This document shows, piece after piece, positions 8,728 to 15,891 of a stretch of DNA of 23,772 nucleotides. Origin of the DNA: UBA1195 sp045598025 (lineage in GTDB: Bacteria > Bacteroidota > Bacteroidia > Bacteroidales > WCHB1-69); NCBI GenBank assembly GCA_045598025.1, contig JAZLLH010000004.1, forward strand, positions 1 through 23,772, written 5' to 3'. Made by a program: the position numbers and the translations under genes. The notes below the pieces were generated by a model. It had not been told where the DNA came from. It saw only the letters and a list, made by a program, of their open reading frames with translations, and made no database searches. Every line of letters begins with the position of its first letter. Positions within the stretch are counted from its first letter, which is position 1.

Positions 8728-9342
8728 ATGAAAATCAACAAATTATTCATTTCAATTGCGGGAGCATTTCTGCTCGCTTCCTGTGCAGGACAGTATGAAT
8801 TTCTGGGTACTTACGACACCGATATCATGCCGGCTTCCATTCAAAGTAAAATCACGACAACGGTCATTCAGGCGGACGCGGAATCGGCCGATATGGATGC
8901 CCTTCTGGATTCGGCCAAGCGTGTTGCCCAGGCAAAAGTTGATGAAGTGCTTCAGCTTTCCGAGGATTCGCTCAAGACTTTGGCCGGTAAAGAAGCACCC
9001 CAGAATGATTCGGCCGTAAACATGTTGAACCGTATGCCCGAATTGAAGGATCTTTTCCTGCCCAAGAACATTACTTTCGACAAGAAGAACATCACCGTGG
9101 TGCAGCGGCACATGCAGTCCGGCGACAACGTAATCTATGTGGGTGGCCACGCGGAAAGCAATATGCAATCTCAGGAAACAGATACAACAGTTACTCCCTG
9201 TACTTATGAGCCGGTGAACGATACTCTGGTATACATTCACTTGAAAGACGGTAAGAATACGCGCTACGAACTTTATTTGGGAGAACCCATGCATCTGAAA
9301 ATTCCTACGAATCTGGATGTAAAACTGATTAAAAGAAAATAA
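8728..9342 (+). CDS. Predicted lipoprotein of unknown function
   Basis: This 204-residue protein has a lipoprotein signal peptide with lipobox LLASC, so the mature protein would start at Cys19. The residues after Cys (AGQYEF) lack the acidic Bacteroidota surface-export signal, so a periplasm-facing location is plausible but not proven. Residues about 45-110 are rich in Ala, Asp and Lys and look helical (MDALLDSAKRVAQAKVDEVL). The remainder looks beta-rich, ending in YELYLGEPMHLKIPTNLDVKL. I do not recognise a family. It follows the type IX cargo gene by 19 bases and is closed by its own terminator, suggesting the two proteins are co-expressed. Confidence 0.8.
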   Translation: MKINKLFISIAGAFLLASCAGQYEFLGTYDTDIMPASIQSKITTTVIQADAESADMDALLDSAKRVAQAKVDEVLQLSEDSLKTLAGKEAPQNDSAVNMLNRMPELKDLFLPKNITFDKKNITVVQRHMQSGDNVIYVGGHAESNMQSQETDTTVTPCTYEPVNDTLVYIHLKDGKNTRYELYLGEPMHLKIPTNLDVKLIKRK

Positions 9343-9360
9343 GCCGATTTTTTCATACGC

Positions 9361-9398
9361 AAGAGGAGATGACGAGCCACACATCTCCTCTTTTTTTT
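9361..9398 (+). terminator. Rho-independent terminator of the 7953-9342 gene pair
   Basis: A perfect 11-bp stem (AAGAGGAGATG at 9361-9371, CATCTCCTCTT at 9382-9392) with a 10-base loop runs directly into a T8 tract at 9391-9398. It begins 18 bases after the lipoprotein stop codon and separates that unit from the ATP synthase cluster. Confidence 0.93.
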
Positions 9399-9425
9399 AT
9401 GAGAAAAAAAACGCGAAAAAAAGAT

Positions 9426-9481
9426 TTTCGTAACCAAAAATTGTGTAATTTGGCATTTCGTAAAAATTGTGTTAATTTTTG
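9426..9481 (+). repeat. Imperfect tandem direct repeat just upstream of atpB
   Basis: Unit 1 (9426-9452) and unit 2 (9456-9481) share TTTCGTAA, AAATTGTGT and AATTT. Unit 2 lacks three bases after TTTCGTAA and has one extra T before AATTT. The second unit ends 7 bases before the atpB ATG, so the pair probably lies in the promoter or leader of the ATP synthase operon. No exact TAnnTTTG box is present; TAATTTGG and TAATTTTTG are near matches, one in each unit. Confidence 0.6.
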
Positions 9482-9488
9482 ATGCTCT

Positions 9489-10676
9489 ATGCAATTAAAA
9501 CATTCTATTTTAAGCATTTGTAAAACATCATCCAGGGTGTGCTTTGTATTGTGCATGCTCTTTTTGGTGCCAAAAATGCAGGCTGCGGAAGAAACATCCG
9601 GAAAAGCCGAAGAATTCAATGCCGGTAAAACCATCATTGAACACGTGGAAGATGCCTACGAATGGCACATTCTTACTTACAAGGACAAGCACGTTTCCAT
9701 TTCTCTTCCGGTCATCGTTATTGACAATGGAAAACTCCGTTGCTTCTGTTCCTCTCACTTGCACCATGGTGAAAAAGCGTATGACGGTTATGCCGTATGT
9801 CCTCTGGCCGGTCCCAAGAAAGGCAGACTGGTCAAGGTGAAACCCGTTGAAGAAGGCATGGACAGCACTGCCCTGGCCGAAGCCAAAATCTTTACGCTGG
9901 AAGGAAAGGATTTCATGATTGACCAGAGCGGATCCTTCATCGATATCTCCATCACCAAGAACGTCTGTTCCATGTTCATCGGAATTGCTTTGCTGTTGTG
10001 GATGGTGCTGGCCGCCGCCAAGAACTACCGCAGACGCGGTGAAAAAGCACCCAAGGGTATCGCCCGCATCGTGGAACTGCTGGTCGTTTTCGTGAAGGAC
10101 GACGTGGTCAAACCGGCTATCGGACCCAAATACAAGAAGTTCCTGCCCTATCTGCTGACCGTGTTTTTCTTCATTTTCTTCAACAACCTTTTGGGCATCA
10201 TTCCCTTCTTCCCCGGTGGAGCCAACCTGACCGGTAACATTGCCATTACTCTGGTACTGGCCGTGATTACCTTTATCCTGACCAACGTCAACGGTACCAA
10301 GCACTATTGGGTAGACATCGTCAATACGCCGGGTGTTCCATGGTGGCTGAAACTTCCGCTGCCTCTGATGCCGGTCGTTGAAATCGTGGGTATGTTCACC
10401 AAGCCCATCGTACTGATGATCCGACTTTTTGCAAACATCACCGCCGGACACATCATCTGCCTCGGTTTTGTGTGTCTTATCTTCATCTTCGGCGTGAGCA
10501 ATCCTGCCGTCGGATTCGGCGTATCACCGGTTTCCGTGCTGTTCTATGTGTTCATGAGCGCACTGGAATGCTTGGTCGCCTACATCCAGGCATATGTATT
10601 CACTCTGCTTTCAGCTATTTATATTGGTCTGGCTGTAGCAGAACCGCATCACGAAGTAGAAGCTTCTTTGGAATAA
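9489..10676 (+). CDS. atpB: ATP synthase F0 subunit a, with long N-terminal extension
   Basis: Subunit a forms the proton half-channels beside the c-ring. The protein is 395 residues, well above the roughly 270 of E. coli. Residues 1-33 look like a signal peptide or first anchor. About 34-155 form a soluble domain that I expect outside the membrane. From about 160 come the membrane helices (SMFIGIALLLWMVLAAA, then FLPYLLTVFFFIFFNNLLGIIPF). The essential arginine is Arg312 in MIRLFANITAGHI, and Gln366 in AYIQAYVF matches the conserved second channel residue. The N-terminal domain holds an unusual cluster: Cys85, Cys87, His90, His92, His93 and Cys104. Extended subunit a is known in Bacteroidota. 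ATG 9489 follows a tandem repeat; atpE lies 44 bases downstream, and this is the first gene of the cluster. No atpI-like gene precedes it. Confidence 0.95.
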   Translation: MQLKHSILSICKTSSRVCFVLCMLFLVPKMQAAEETSGKAEEFNAGKTIIEHVEDAYEWHILTYKDKHVSISLPVIVIDNGKLRCFCSSHLHHGEKAYDGYAVCPLAGPKKGRLVKVKPVEEGMDSTALAEAKIFTLEGKDFMIDQSGSFIDISITKNVCSMFIGIALLLWMVLAAAKNYRRRGEKAPKGIARIVELLVVFVKDDVVKPAIGPKYKKFLPYLLTVFFFIFFNNLLGIIPFFPGGANLTGNIAITLVLAVITFILTNVNGTKHYWVDIVNTPGVPWWLKLPLPLMPVVEIVGMFTKPIVLMIRLFANITAGHIICLGFVCLIFIFGVSNPAVGFGVSPVSVLFYVFMSALECLVAYIQAYVFTLLSAIYIGLAVAEPHHEVEASLE

Positions 10677-10702
10677 CAAAAGAATAAACAATAGTATAAA
10701 TA

Positions 10703-10717
10703 ACTTTAAATTAAAGT
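10703..10717. repeat. Short AT-rich palindrome between atpB and atpE
   Basis: ACTTTAA (10703-10709) and TTAAAGT (10711-10717) are perfectly complementary around one A, three bases before the atpE ATG. The overlapping TAACTTTA (10701-10708) is one base off the -7 promoter consensus, so a weak internal promoter or a leader hairpin near the atpE start is possible. Confidence 0.4.
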
Positions 10718-10720
10718 ATT

Positions 10721-10972
10721 ATGACAATTTTATCAATCTTACTGGAAGTTGCAACTGAATTAGGTAAAATGGGTGCCGGTATCGGTGCCGGTATTGCTGC
10801 CATTGGCGCAGGTCTGGGTATCGGTAACATCGGTAAAAGTGCTCTGGAATCTCTGGCCCGCCAGCCGGAAGTCGGTGGAGATATCCGTACCAACATGATT
10901 ATCGCAGCTGCCCTGATCGAAGGTGTTGCATTCTTCGCCATCGTGGTTTGTCTGCTGATTCTCTTTGTCTAA
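10721..10972 (+). CDS. atpE: ATP synthase F0 subunit c
   Basis: This is the ring subunit that carries protons through the membrane. The 83-residue hairpin protein has a Gly/Ala-rich first helix (GAGIGAGIAAIGAGLGIG, about 18-35), the polar loop with ARQPE at 46-50, and the essential carboxylate Glu67 in the second helix (AAALIEGVAFFAI). The residue after Glu67 is Gly, not Ser or Thr, and the helix-1 position that is Gln in sodium-coupled rings is Ile, so proton coupling is the better prediction. It sits between atpB (44 bases upstream) and atpF (105 bases downstream). A stable hairpin follows its stop codon, which may help keep subunit c in excess over its neighbours. Confidence 0.96.
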   Translation: MTILSILLEVATELGKMGAGIGAGIAAIGAGLGIGNIGKSALESLARQPEVGGDIRTNMIIAAALIEGVAFFAIVVCLLILFV

Positions 10973-10996
10973 CAAATAGGCGACAACAACGCTCAA

Positions 10997-11029
10997 GCCG
11001 TGGGCGTAGCAATGCGCCCACCGCTTTTT
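10997..11029 (+). promoter_or_regulatory. Hairpin with T-run between atpE and atpF
   Basis: The stem GTGGGCG (11000-11006) with CGCCCAC (11015-11021) is extended outward by two more pairs across a C-C mismatch (10997-10998 with 11023-11024). It is followed by TTTTT at 11025-11029. It looks like a partial terminator or a 3'-end stabiliser inside the operon, 24 bases after the atpE stop codon. Confidence 0.7.
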
Positions 11030-11077
11030 ACATGATTTTATTTAAAGGATTATACATTTAATAAAAAATAAAGATAT

Positions 11078-11572
11078 ATGGAACTTGTACTACCGGGTAC
11101 CGGTCTGATTTTTTGGATGACTCTGTCTTTTCTGATTTTGGCATTCATTTTAGGAAAATTCGGATGGCCGATTATTGTAAAATCGCTGGATAACAGAGAA
11201 ACCAAGATTACGGAAGCCCTTGAACTGGCCGAAAAGACCCGCGAAGAAATGAAAAGCCTGCAAGCCAACAACGAGCAGCTGCTCAAGGAAGCCAAGGAAG
11301 AACGTGATGCCATTTTGGCAGAAGCCCGTAAGATCAGCCAGAAAATGTATGACGATGCCAAGGACAAAGCCAACGAAGAGGCTCAACGCATTCTGGAAAG
11401 TGCCAAGGAAAATATCCATTTCGAGCAGATGAAAGCCATAGCTGAAGTGAGAAACACCATCGCTGACCTTTCTCTGGAAATCGCAGGAAAAGTTCTGGCT
11501 CAGGAAATGAAAGAAGACGGCAAGCACAACAGTTATGTGAACCGTTTAGTGGACGAAATAAAGTTGAACTAG
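11078..11572 (+). CDS. atpF: ATP synthase F0 subunit b
   Basis: Subunit b is the peripheral stalk that holds F1 against subunit a. The 164-residue protein has one N-terminal membrane helix (about 8-27, GLIFWMTLSFLILAFILGKF) and then a long charged helix with coiled-coil character (about 40-135, rich in Glu, Lys and Ala), as expected. Its length is typical. It is separated from atpE by 105 bases containing a hairpin, while atpH begins only one base after its stop codon. TACATTTA at 11053-11060 is one base off a -7 box and might give a weak internal start, but this is speculative. Confidence 0.95.
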   Translation: MELVLPGTGLIFWMTLSFLILAFILGKFGWPIIVKSLDNRETKITEALELAEKTREEMKSLQANNEQLLKEAKEERDAILAEARKISQKMYDDAKDKANEEAQRILESAKENIHFEQMKAIAEVRNTIADLSLEIAGKVLAQEMKEDGKHNSYVNRLVDEIKLN

Positions 11573-11573
11573 T

Positions 11574-12131
11574 ATGAAAAGAACCAAACTCGCCGCCCGT
11601 TACGCCAAAGCTCTCTTCGAATTTGCCGAAGAATTGGGTAAGGTGGAAGAAATCAGCAAAGACATTCTTCTGGTGGACGATACCTTCGACCACAACGAAG
11701 AACTGCGCTTCGCCTTCAACAGTCCCATCGTCAAAGGAGACAAGAAGGCGGCCATCATGAAAGATATTTTTGAAAGCCGTATCAGTGAACCAACATACCG
11801 CTACCTGATGCTCATACTGAAAAAAGGCCGTGAGCTCCAGCTGGACACCATCTGCAGCGAATATGTCAAAATATACAAGGCCTCCAAAAATATCGTCACT
11901 ATGGACGTATTCAGCGCGCAGACACTGGAAGCCGATGTTTTGGAAAAACTCAAAGCTAAGGTGGCCGGTGAAACTCATGCCAACATCGAAGTGGTGGAGC
12001 ATGTCAAACCTGAACTCATCGGTGGCATTGTCATCCGATACAATGACTACATGGTAGACGCCAGCATACAGCACAGCATCAATCAGCTGAAAAAGGAGCT
12101 GACGGACAAAACGTACCAAATCAATTTTTAA
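11574..12131 (+). CDS. atpH: ATP synthase F1 subunit delta
   Basis: Delta (OSCP) links the peripheral stalk to the top of the alpha3-beta3 head. At 185 residues it has normal length. The N-terminal helical bundle begins with the family-typical AARYAKALFEFA (about 7-18). The C-terminal part has the conserved ELIGGIVIRYNDYMVDASI followed by a helix with SINQLKKEL. The ATG lies one base after the atpF stop (TAGTATG), so translational coupling is likely, and atpA follows after 21 bases. Confidence 0.94.
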   Translation: MKRTKLAARYAKALFEFAEELGKVEEISKDILLVDDTFDHNEELRFAFNSPIVKGDKKAAIMKDIFESRISEPTYRYLMLILKKGRELQLDTICSEYVKIYKASKNIVTMDVFSAQTLEADVLEKLKAKVAGETHANIEVVEHVKPELIGGIVIRYNDYMVDASIQHSINQLKKELTDKTYQINF

Positions 12132-12152
12132 CCGAAAAAAAACATAAGAAAT

Positions 12153-13736
12153 ATGGCAGAAATAAAACCTTCGGAAGTATCCGCAATTATCAGACAGCAA
12201 TTGGCCAACTTCAGCGACAAGAAGGAGTTGGAAGAAACCGGTGTCATTCTGGAAGTAGGTGACGGAATCGCCCGCGTATACGGGTTGACCAACGCCCAAT
12301 CCGGTGAACTTATATATTTTGACAAAGCCGACATTCAGGGTATCGTACTGAATCTGGAAGACGATAACGTAGGTATCGTGCTTTTGGGTGAAGGCAAAGA
12401 CCTGAACGAAGGTGACCTTTGCCGCCGCACTCGCCGCATTGCCTCCATCAAAGTGGGTGAAGGCCTTTTCGGAAGAGTCGTCAATACCTTGGGTGAACCC
12501 ATAGACGGCAAGGGAGAAATCAAGGGTGAAATGTACGAACTTCCCTTGGAACGTAAAGCTCCGGGCGTCATTTACCGCCAGCCGGTGAAACAGCCGCTGC
12601 AGACCGGTATCAAGGCCATTGATGCCATGATTCCCATTGGCCGTGGCCAACGTGAGCTGATTATTGGTGACCGTCAGATCGGAAAAACAGCCATCGCCAT
12701 TGACACCATCATCAACCAGAAAGAATTCTACGAACAGGGGAATCCTGTGTACTGCATATACGTCGCTGTTGGACAGAAAGGTTCCACAGTGGCCAACATC
12801 GTCAAGACCCTCACCGATCATGGTGCCATGCCTTACACGGTAGTAGTGGCCGCCACGGCTTCCGATCCTGCTGCCATGCAGTTCTATGCTCCTTACGCAG
12901 GCGCCGCCATCGGCGAATTCTTCCGCGACACCGGGCGTCATGCACTGATTATCTACGACGACCTGTCCAAACAGGCTGTGGCCTATCGTGAAGTATCCCT
13001 GCTGCTCCGCCGTCCTTCCGGTCGTGAAGCTTATCCGGGCGATGTATTCTATCTGCACAGCCGTCTGTTGGAAAGAGCTGCCAAAATCATTGAATCCGAT
13101 GAAATTGCCAGCCAGATGAACGACCTTCCCGAATGCCTGAAACCCATCGTAAAAGGTGGCGGTTCCCTGACGGCCCTTCCCGTCATTGAAACACAGGCCG
13201 GAGACGTTTCCGCATACATTCCGACCAACGTAATTTCCATTACCGACGGTCAGATTTATTTGGAATCCTCCCTGTTCAATTCCGGTATACGTCCGGCCAT
13301 CAACGTCGGTATTTCCGTATCCCGTGTCGGCGGTAACGCACAGATCAAATCCATGAAAAAGATTGCCGGTACCTTGAAACTGGATCAGGCTCAGTACACT
13401 GAATTGCAGGCTTTCACTAAATTCGGTTCCGATATTGATGCCGCTACCCAGGCTGCACTGGACAAGGGTGACCGTAACGTGGAAATCCTGAAACAGCCGC
13501 AATACAAGCCCTACAAGGTGGAAGATCAGATCGCCATCATCTATTGTGGAACCAAAGGTCTGTTGCAGAAAGTTCCCGTACGTAGCATTGCCGACTTCGA
13601 ATCCGAATTCCTGCTGAAGATGCGCGAAATGCACCCCGAAACCCTGAAACAGCTGAAGGAAGGAAAAGTAGACGCTGAAATCACGAAAGTGCTGGAAACT
13701 GTCTGCGCCGAAACCGCTAAGAAATACGAAGCTTAA
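12153..13736 (+). CDS. atpA: ATP synthase F1 subunit alpha
   Basis: The alpha subunit forms the non-catalytic nucleotide sites and supplies the arginine finger to beta. The protein is 527 residues, slightly longer than E. coli alpha. The N-terminal beta-barrel domain covers about 1-100. The P-loop is GDRQIGKT at 172-179, with Lys178 and Thr179 intact. The usual residue at position 176 in alpha subunits is Thr; here it is Ile. PAINVGISVSRVGGNAQ at 381-397 is the alpha signature and holds the arginine finger Arg391. The C-terminal helical domain is complete, ending near KYEA. Neighbours are atpH (21 bases upstream) and atpG (23 bases downstream). The gene for the catalytic beta subunit is not in the window. 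Confidence 0.97.
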   Translation: MAEIKPSEVSAIIRQQLANFSDKKELEETGVILEVGDGIARVYGLTNAQSGELIYFDKADIQGIVLNLEDDNVGIVLLGEGKDLNEGDLCRRTRRIASIKVGEGLFGRVVNTLGEPIDGKGEIKGEMYELPLERKAPGVIYRQPVKQPLQTGIKAIDAMIPIGRGQRELIIGDRQIGKTAIAIDTIINQKEFYEQGNPVYCIYVAVGQKGSTVANIVKTLTDHGAMPYTVVVAATASDPAAMQFYAPYAGAAIGEFFRDTGRHALIIYDDLSKQAVAYREVSLLLRRPSGREAYPGDVFYLHSRLLERAAKIIESDEIASQMNDLPECLKPIVKGGGSLTALPVIETQAGDVSAYIPTNVISITDGQIYLESSLFNSGIRPAINVGISVSRVGGNAQIKSMKKIAGTLKLDQAQYTELQAFTKFGSDIDAATQAALDKGDRNVEILKQPQYKPYKVEDQIAIIYCGTKGLLQKVPVRSIADFESEFLLKMREMHPETLKQLKEGKVDAEITKVLETVCAETAKKYEA

Positions 13737-13759
13737 TTTATCATTGAAACCTTAAAACC

Positions 13760-14647
13760 ATGGCCAATTTAAAAGAAATACGAGTCCGAATGGCTTCTGT
13801 GGAATCCACACAGAAGATCACCAGCGCCATGAAGATGGTTTCTGCCGCGAAATTGAGAAGGGCGCAGAACACAATTCTGAAACTGCGCCCCTATTCCAAA
13901 GAACTTTCGAGTATATTGTCCCATCTCCTGTCCACTGTATCGGAAGGGGAAGGCAATCCCCTGGAGGAAAAACGCGCGGCGGAAAAGGTTGTACTGGTAG
14001 TCATCACTTCCAACAAGGGGCTGTGCGGAGGATTCAACAACAACGTGCTCAAACGGGTGGAATCCCTGCTGTCAACTGATTACGCTCAGCAGATGAAAAA
14101 GGGAAATGTCCGTTTCATAGGCATTGGGAAAAAAGCCAACGAATACCTGCAACGGAAGAAATACCCGACCATACACACCTACGATACCATTCTGGACAAC
14201 TGCACCTTCCAAGAAGCGTCCGAAATTGCCGAAGGATTGATGCAGCAATTTGTCCGTAAGGAAATCGACAAAGTCGAAATCGTATACAACAAATTCAAAA
14301 ACGCTGCCACCCAGATATTGACCAACGAGCAGTATCTTCCCATTTGTTTTGAAGAAAACAACGAAGAATCCTCCACGGCCATGACTGACTTCATTTTCGA
14401 ACCTTCCCGCGAAGAATTGTACCAGCAACTGGTGCCTTCCATGACGAAAATGAAATTCTACCAGTCCGTGCTGGAATCCATCGCAGCAGAACACGGTGCC
14501 CGCATGACCGCCATGCACAAAGCCACCGAAAACGCCAGCGAACTGACAAAACAACTGAATCTGACTTACAATAAACTGCGTCAGGCTGCCATTACCAACG
14601 AACTGATTGAAATGGTCAGCGGAGCCGAAAGTTTGAAAAATGCGTAA
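13760..14647 (+). CDS. atpG: ATP synthase F1 subunit gamma
   Basis: Gamma is the central rotor shaft. The 295-residue protein starts with the conserved coiled-coil region IRVRMASVESTQKITSAMKMVSAAKLRRAQ (shown by residues about 7-36). The central domain contains SNKGLCGGFNNNV (about 84-96). The C-terminal helix has the family motif NLTYNKLRQAAITNELIEMVSGA, with typical length. It is the last ATP synthase gene in this cluster; beta and epsilon (atpD, atpC) do not follow. A lipoprotein gene begins 6 bases after its stop codon and may be co-transcribed. Confidence 0.96.
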   Translation: MANLKEIRVRMASVESTQKITSAMKMVSAAKLRRAQNTILKLRPYSKELSSILSHLLSTVSEGEGNPLEEKRAAEKVVLVVITSNKGLCGGFNNNVLKRVESLLSTDYAQQMKKGNVRFIGIGKKANEYLQRKKYPTIHTYDTILDNCTFQEASEIAEGLMQQFVRKEIDKVEIVYNKFKNAATQILTNEQYLPICFEENNEESSTAMTDFIFEPSREELYQQLVPSMTKMKFYQSVLESIAAEHGARMTAMHKATENASELTKQLNLTYNKLRQAAITNELIEMVSGAESLKNA

Positions 14648-14653
14648 GATGAT

Positions 14654-15109
14654 ATGAAAAAATTGAATTCCATTTTGTTCACATTCGCATTATGTCTGTC
14701 TCTGATTGCCTGCTCCGGTAAAAAACAGACAGAGATTACTTCGGACCTTATCCAGAACCCGGCCACACCGGAAGGTGTCGACCCCAATGTTGACAAACCC
14801 GTCATTGAATTTGCGGAAACTGAACATGATTTCGGAACGCTGAAAGAAGGCGAAAAAGTTACTTACACCTATACCTTCACGAACAAGGGAAAGGCCAATC
14901 TGGTCATTTCCTCCGTTGTTCCAGGATGTGGATGTACGGTGGCCGACTATACCAAGGAGCCTGTTCCTCCCAAAAAGACCGGTAAAGTAACCATCACCTT
15001 TGATACCAAAGACAAAAAAGGAATGGTAAAGAAAAGAGTCAGCGTACAGGCCAATACCTATCCGGCAGAAACCGTATTGTACTTTACAGCTAATATCGAA
15101 TTACCTTAA
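14654..15109 (+). CDS. DUF1573 domain lipoprotein
   Basis: The 151-residue protein has a lipoprotein signal peptide with lipobox SLIAC, so the mature N terminus would be Cys20. The rest matches the DUF1573 fold, an immunoglobulin-like domain common in Bacteroidota: EHDFGTLKEGEKVTYTYTF, then NLVISSVVPGCGCTVADY, then GKVTITFDTKDKKGMVKK and a closing VLYFTANIELP. The GCGCT pair of cysteines (about 94 and 96) is characteristic of the family. The biochemical role is unknown. It sits 6 bases after atpG and 10 bases before yajC, suggesting one transcript. Confidence 0.9.
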   Translation: MKKLNSILFTFALCLSLIACSGKKQTEITSDLIQNPATPEGVDPNVDKPVIEFAETEHDFGTLKEGEKVTYTYTFTNKGKANLVISSVVPGCGCTVADYTKEPVPPKKTGKVTITFDTKDKKGMVKKRVSVQANTYPAETVLYFTANIELP

Positions 15110-15119
15110 AAACAAAAAC

Positions 15120-15458
15120 ATGAATATTATATCGTTTATACAATTCATACAATTAGAGGCAACTGCTCCTAAAAAGGGAAGCGGAATGTCCTCTTTGATT
15201 TTCATTCTCCTGCTGATCCTCGTATTCTACTTCTTCATGATACGCCCGCAGTCCAAACAGAACAAAGAACTGCAGAAATTTAGGGACAACCTGAAGAAAG
15301 GCGACAAAGTAGTGACTGTAGGAGGCATTCACGGACGTGTTGCAGAAGTCGGTGCTACCACTGTAGTATTGGAAGTGAGTGACGGTTCCAAAATCACCTT
15401 TGAAAAAAGCGCTATTTCTCAAACTGCAGTAACTGGCAATCAAGAGGTCTCCAAATAG
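15120..15458 (+). CDS. yajC: Sec translocase accessory subunit YajC
   Basis: YajC is a small inner-membrane protein associated with SecDF-SecYEG. The 112-residue protein has an N-terminal region, one membrane helix (about 24-41, SSLIFILLLILVFYFFMI), the family signature RPQSKQNKELQKFRDNLKKGDKV just after it, and the small beta domain with VVTVGGIHGRV. It lies 10 bases after the DUF1573 lipoprotein gene. A GTG-started membrane protein gene follows after 9 bases, an arrangement (yajC then a YbbR-type gene) that is common in Bacteroidales. Confidence 0.96.
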   Translation: MNIISFIQFIQLEATAPKKGSGMSSLIFILLLILVFYFFMIRPQSKQNKELQKFRDNLKKGDKVVTVGGIHGRVAEVGATTVVLEVSDGSKITFEKSAISQTAVTGNQEVSK

Positions 15459-15467
15459 GGAACACTC

Positions 15468-15890
15468 GTGAAAAAGAAGACGCGACATAACAAAATCAGC
15501 ATGCTGATGTGCCTGTTTGTGGCCGCATTCTGCTGGTTTATGTTGAAAATGTCCAAGACCTACGATGTAAGTTACACTTACGACGTCAGTATACGGAACC
15601 TGCCCGAGGGGATGGAAATCACCTACCAATCGGATTCCGTATGGGTGATTGAATTGGAAAACAAAGGTCTGGCCTTGCTGGGTACAGACCTTCGTTCCAA
15701 GAAACTTGCATTGGATTACAACACCTTACTTACCGATTACCAGAAGCAGAGGAATTTGGTACACCTGCAATACAAACAATTAATCGACTATCTGAAAACG
15801 GACAGGCGCTTCGAAAAAAACATTAAATCAATCAATATCAGCGCATTCAGCTTTCGAATAGAAAAGCAGAAAAAAACGTTGGACAAATAA
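15468..15890 (+). CDS. Short YbbR-like single-pass membrane protein
   Basis: The 140-residue protein uses a GTG start chosen because it precedes a basic KKKTR stretch and a membrane helix (about 12-28, MLMCLFVAAFCWFMLKM). The outside part has the pattern of one YbbR-like repeat (YDVSIRNLPEGMEI, then VWVIELENKGLALLGTDL). In Bacteroidales a YbbR-domain protein normally follows yajC, usually of more than 300 residues, so this copy is much shorter than expected. YbbR (CdaR) regulates the diadenylate cyclase CdaA in Firmicutes, but no cdaA is nearby and that role is only an analogy. The stop codon is one base from the next ATG. Confidence 0.6.
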   Translation: MKKKTRHNKISMLMCLFVAAFCWFMLKMSKTYDVSYTYDVSIRNLPEGMEITYQSDSVWVIELENKGLALLGTDLRSKKLALDYNTLLTDYQKQRNLVHLQYKQLIDYLKTDRRFEKNIKSINISAFSFRIEKQKKTLDK

Positions 15891-15891
15891 G

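Noticed and set aside
11334..13634. Very long open frame on the minus strand (766 codons) antisense to atpF-atpH-atpA
   Set aside because: It lies entirely opposite well-identified ATP synthase genes. The frame stays open because codon usage in those genes leaves few antisense stops. The translation has no recognisable domain and shows repetitive low-complexity composition.
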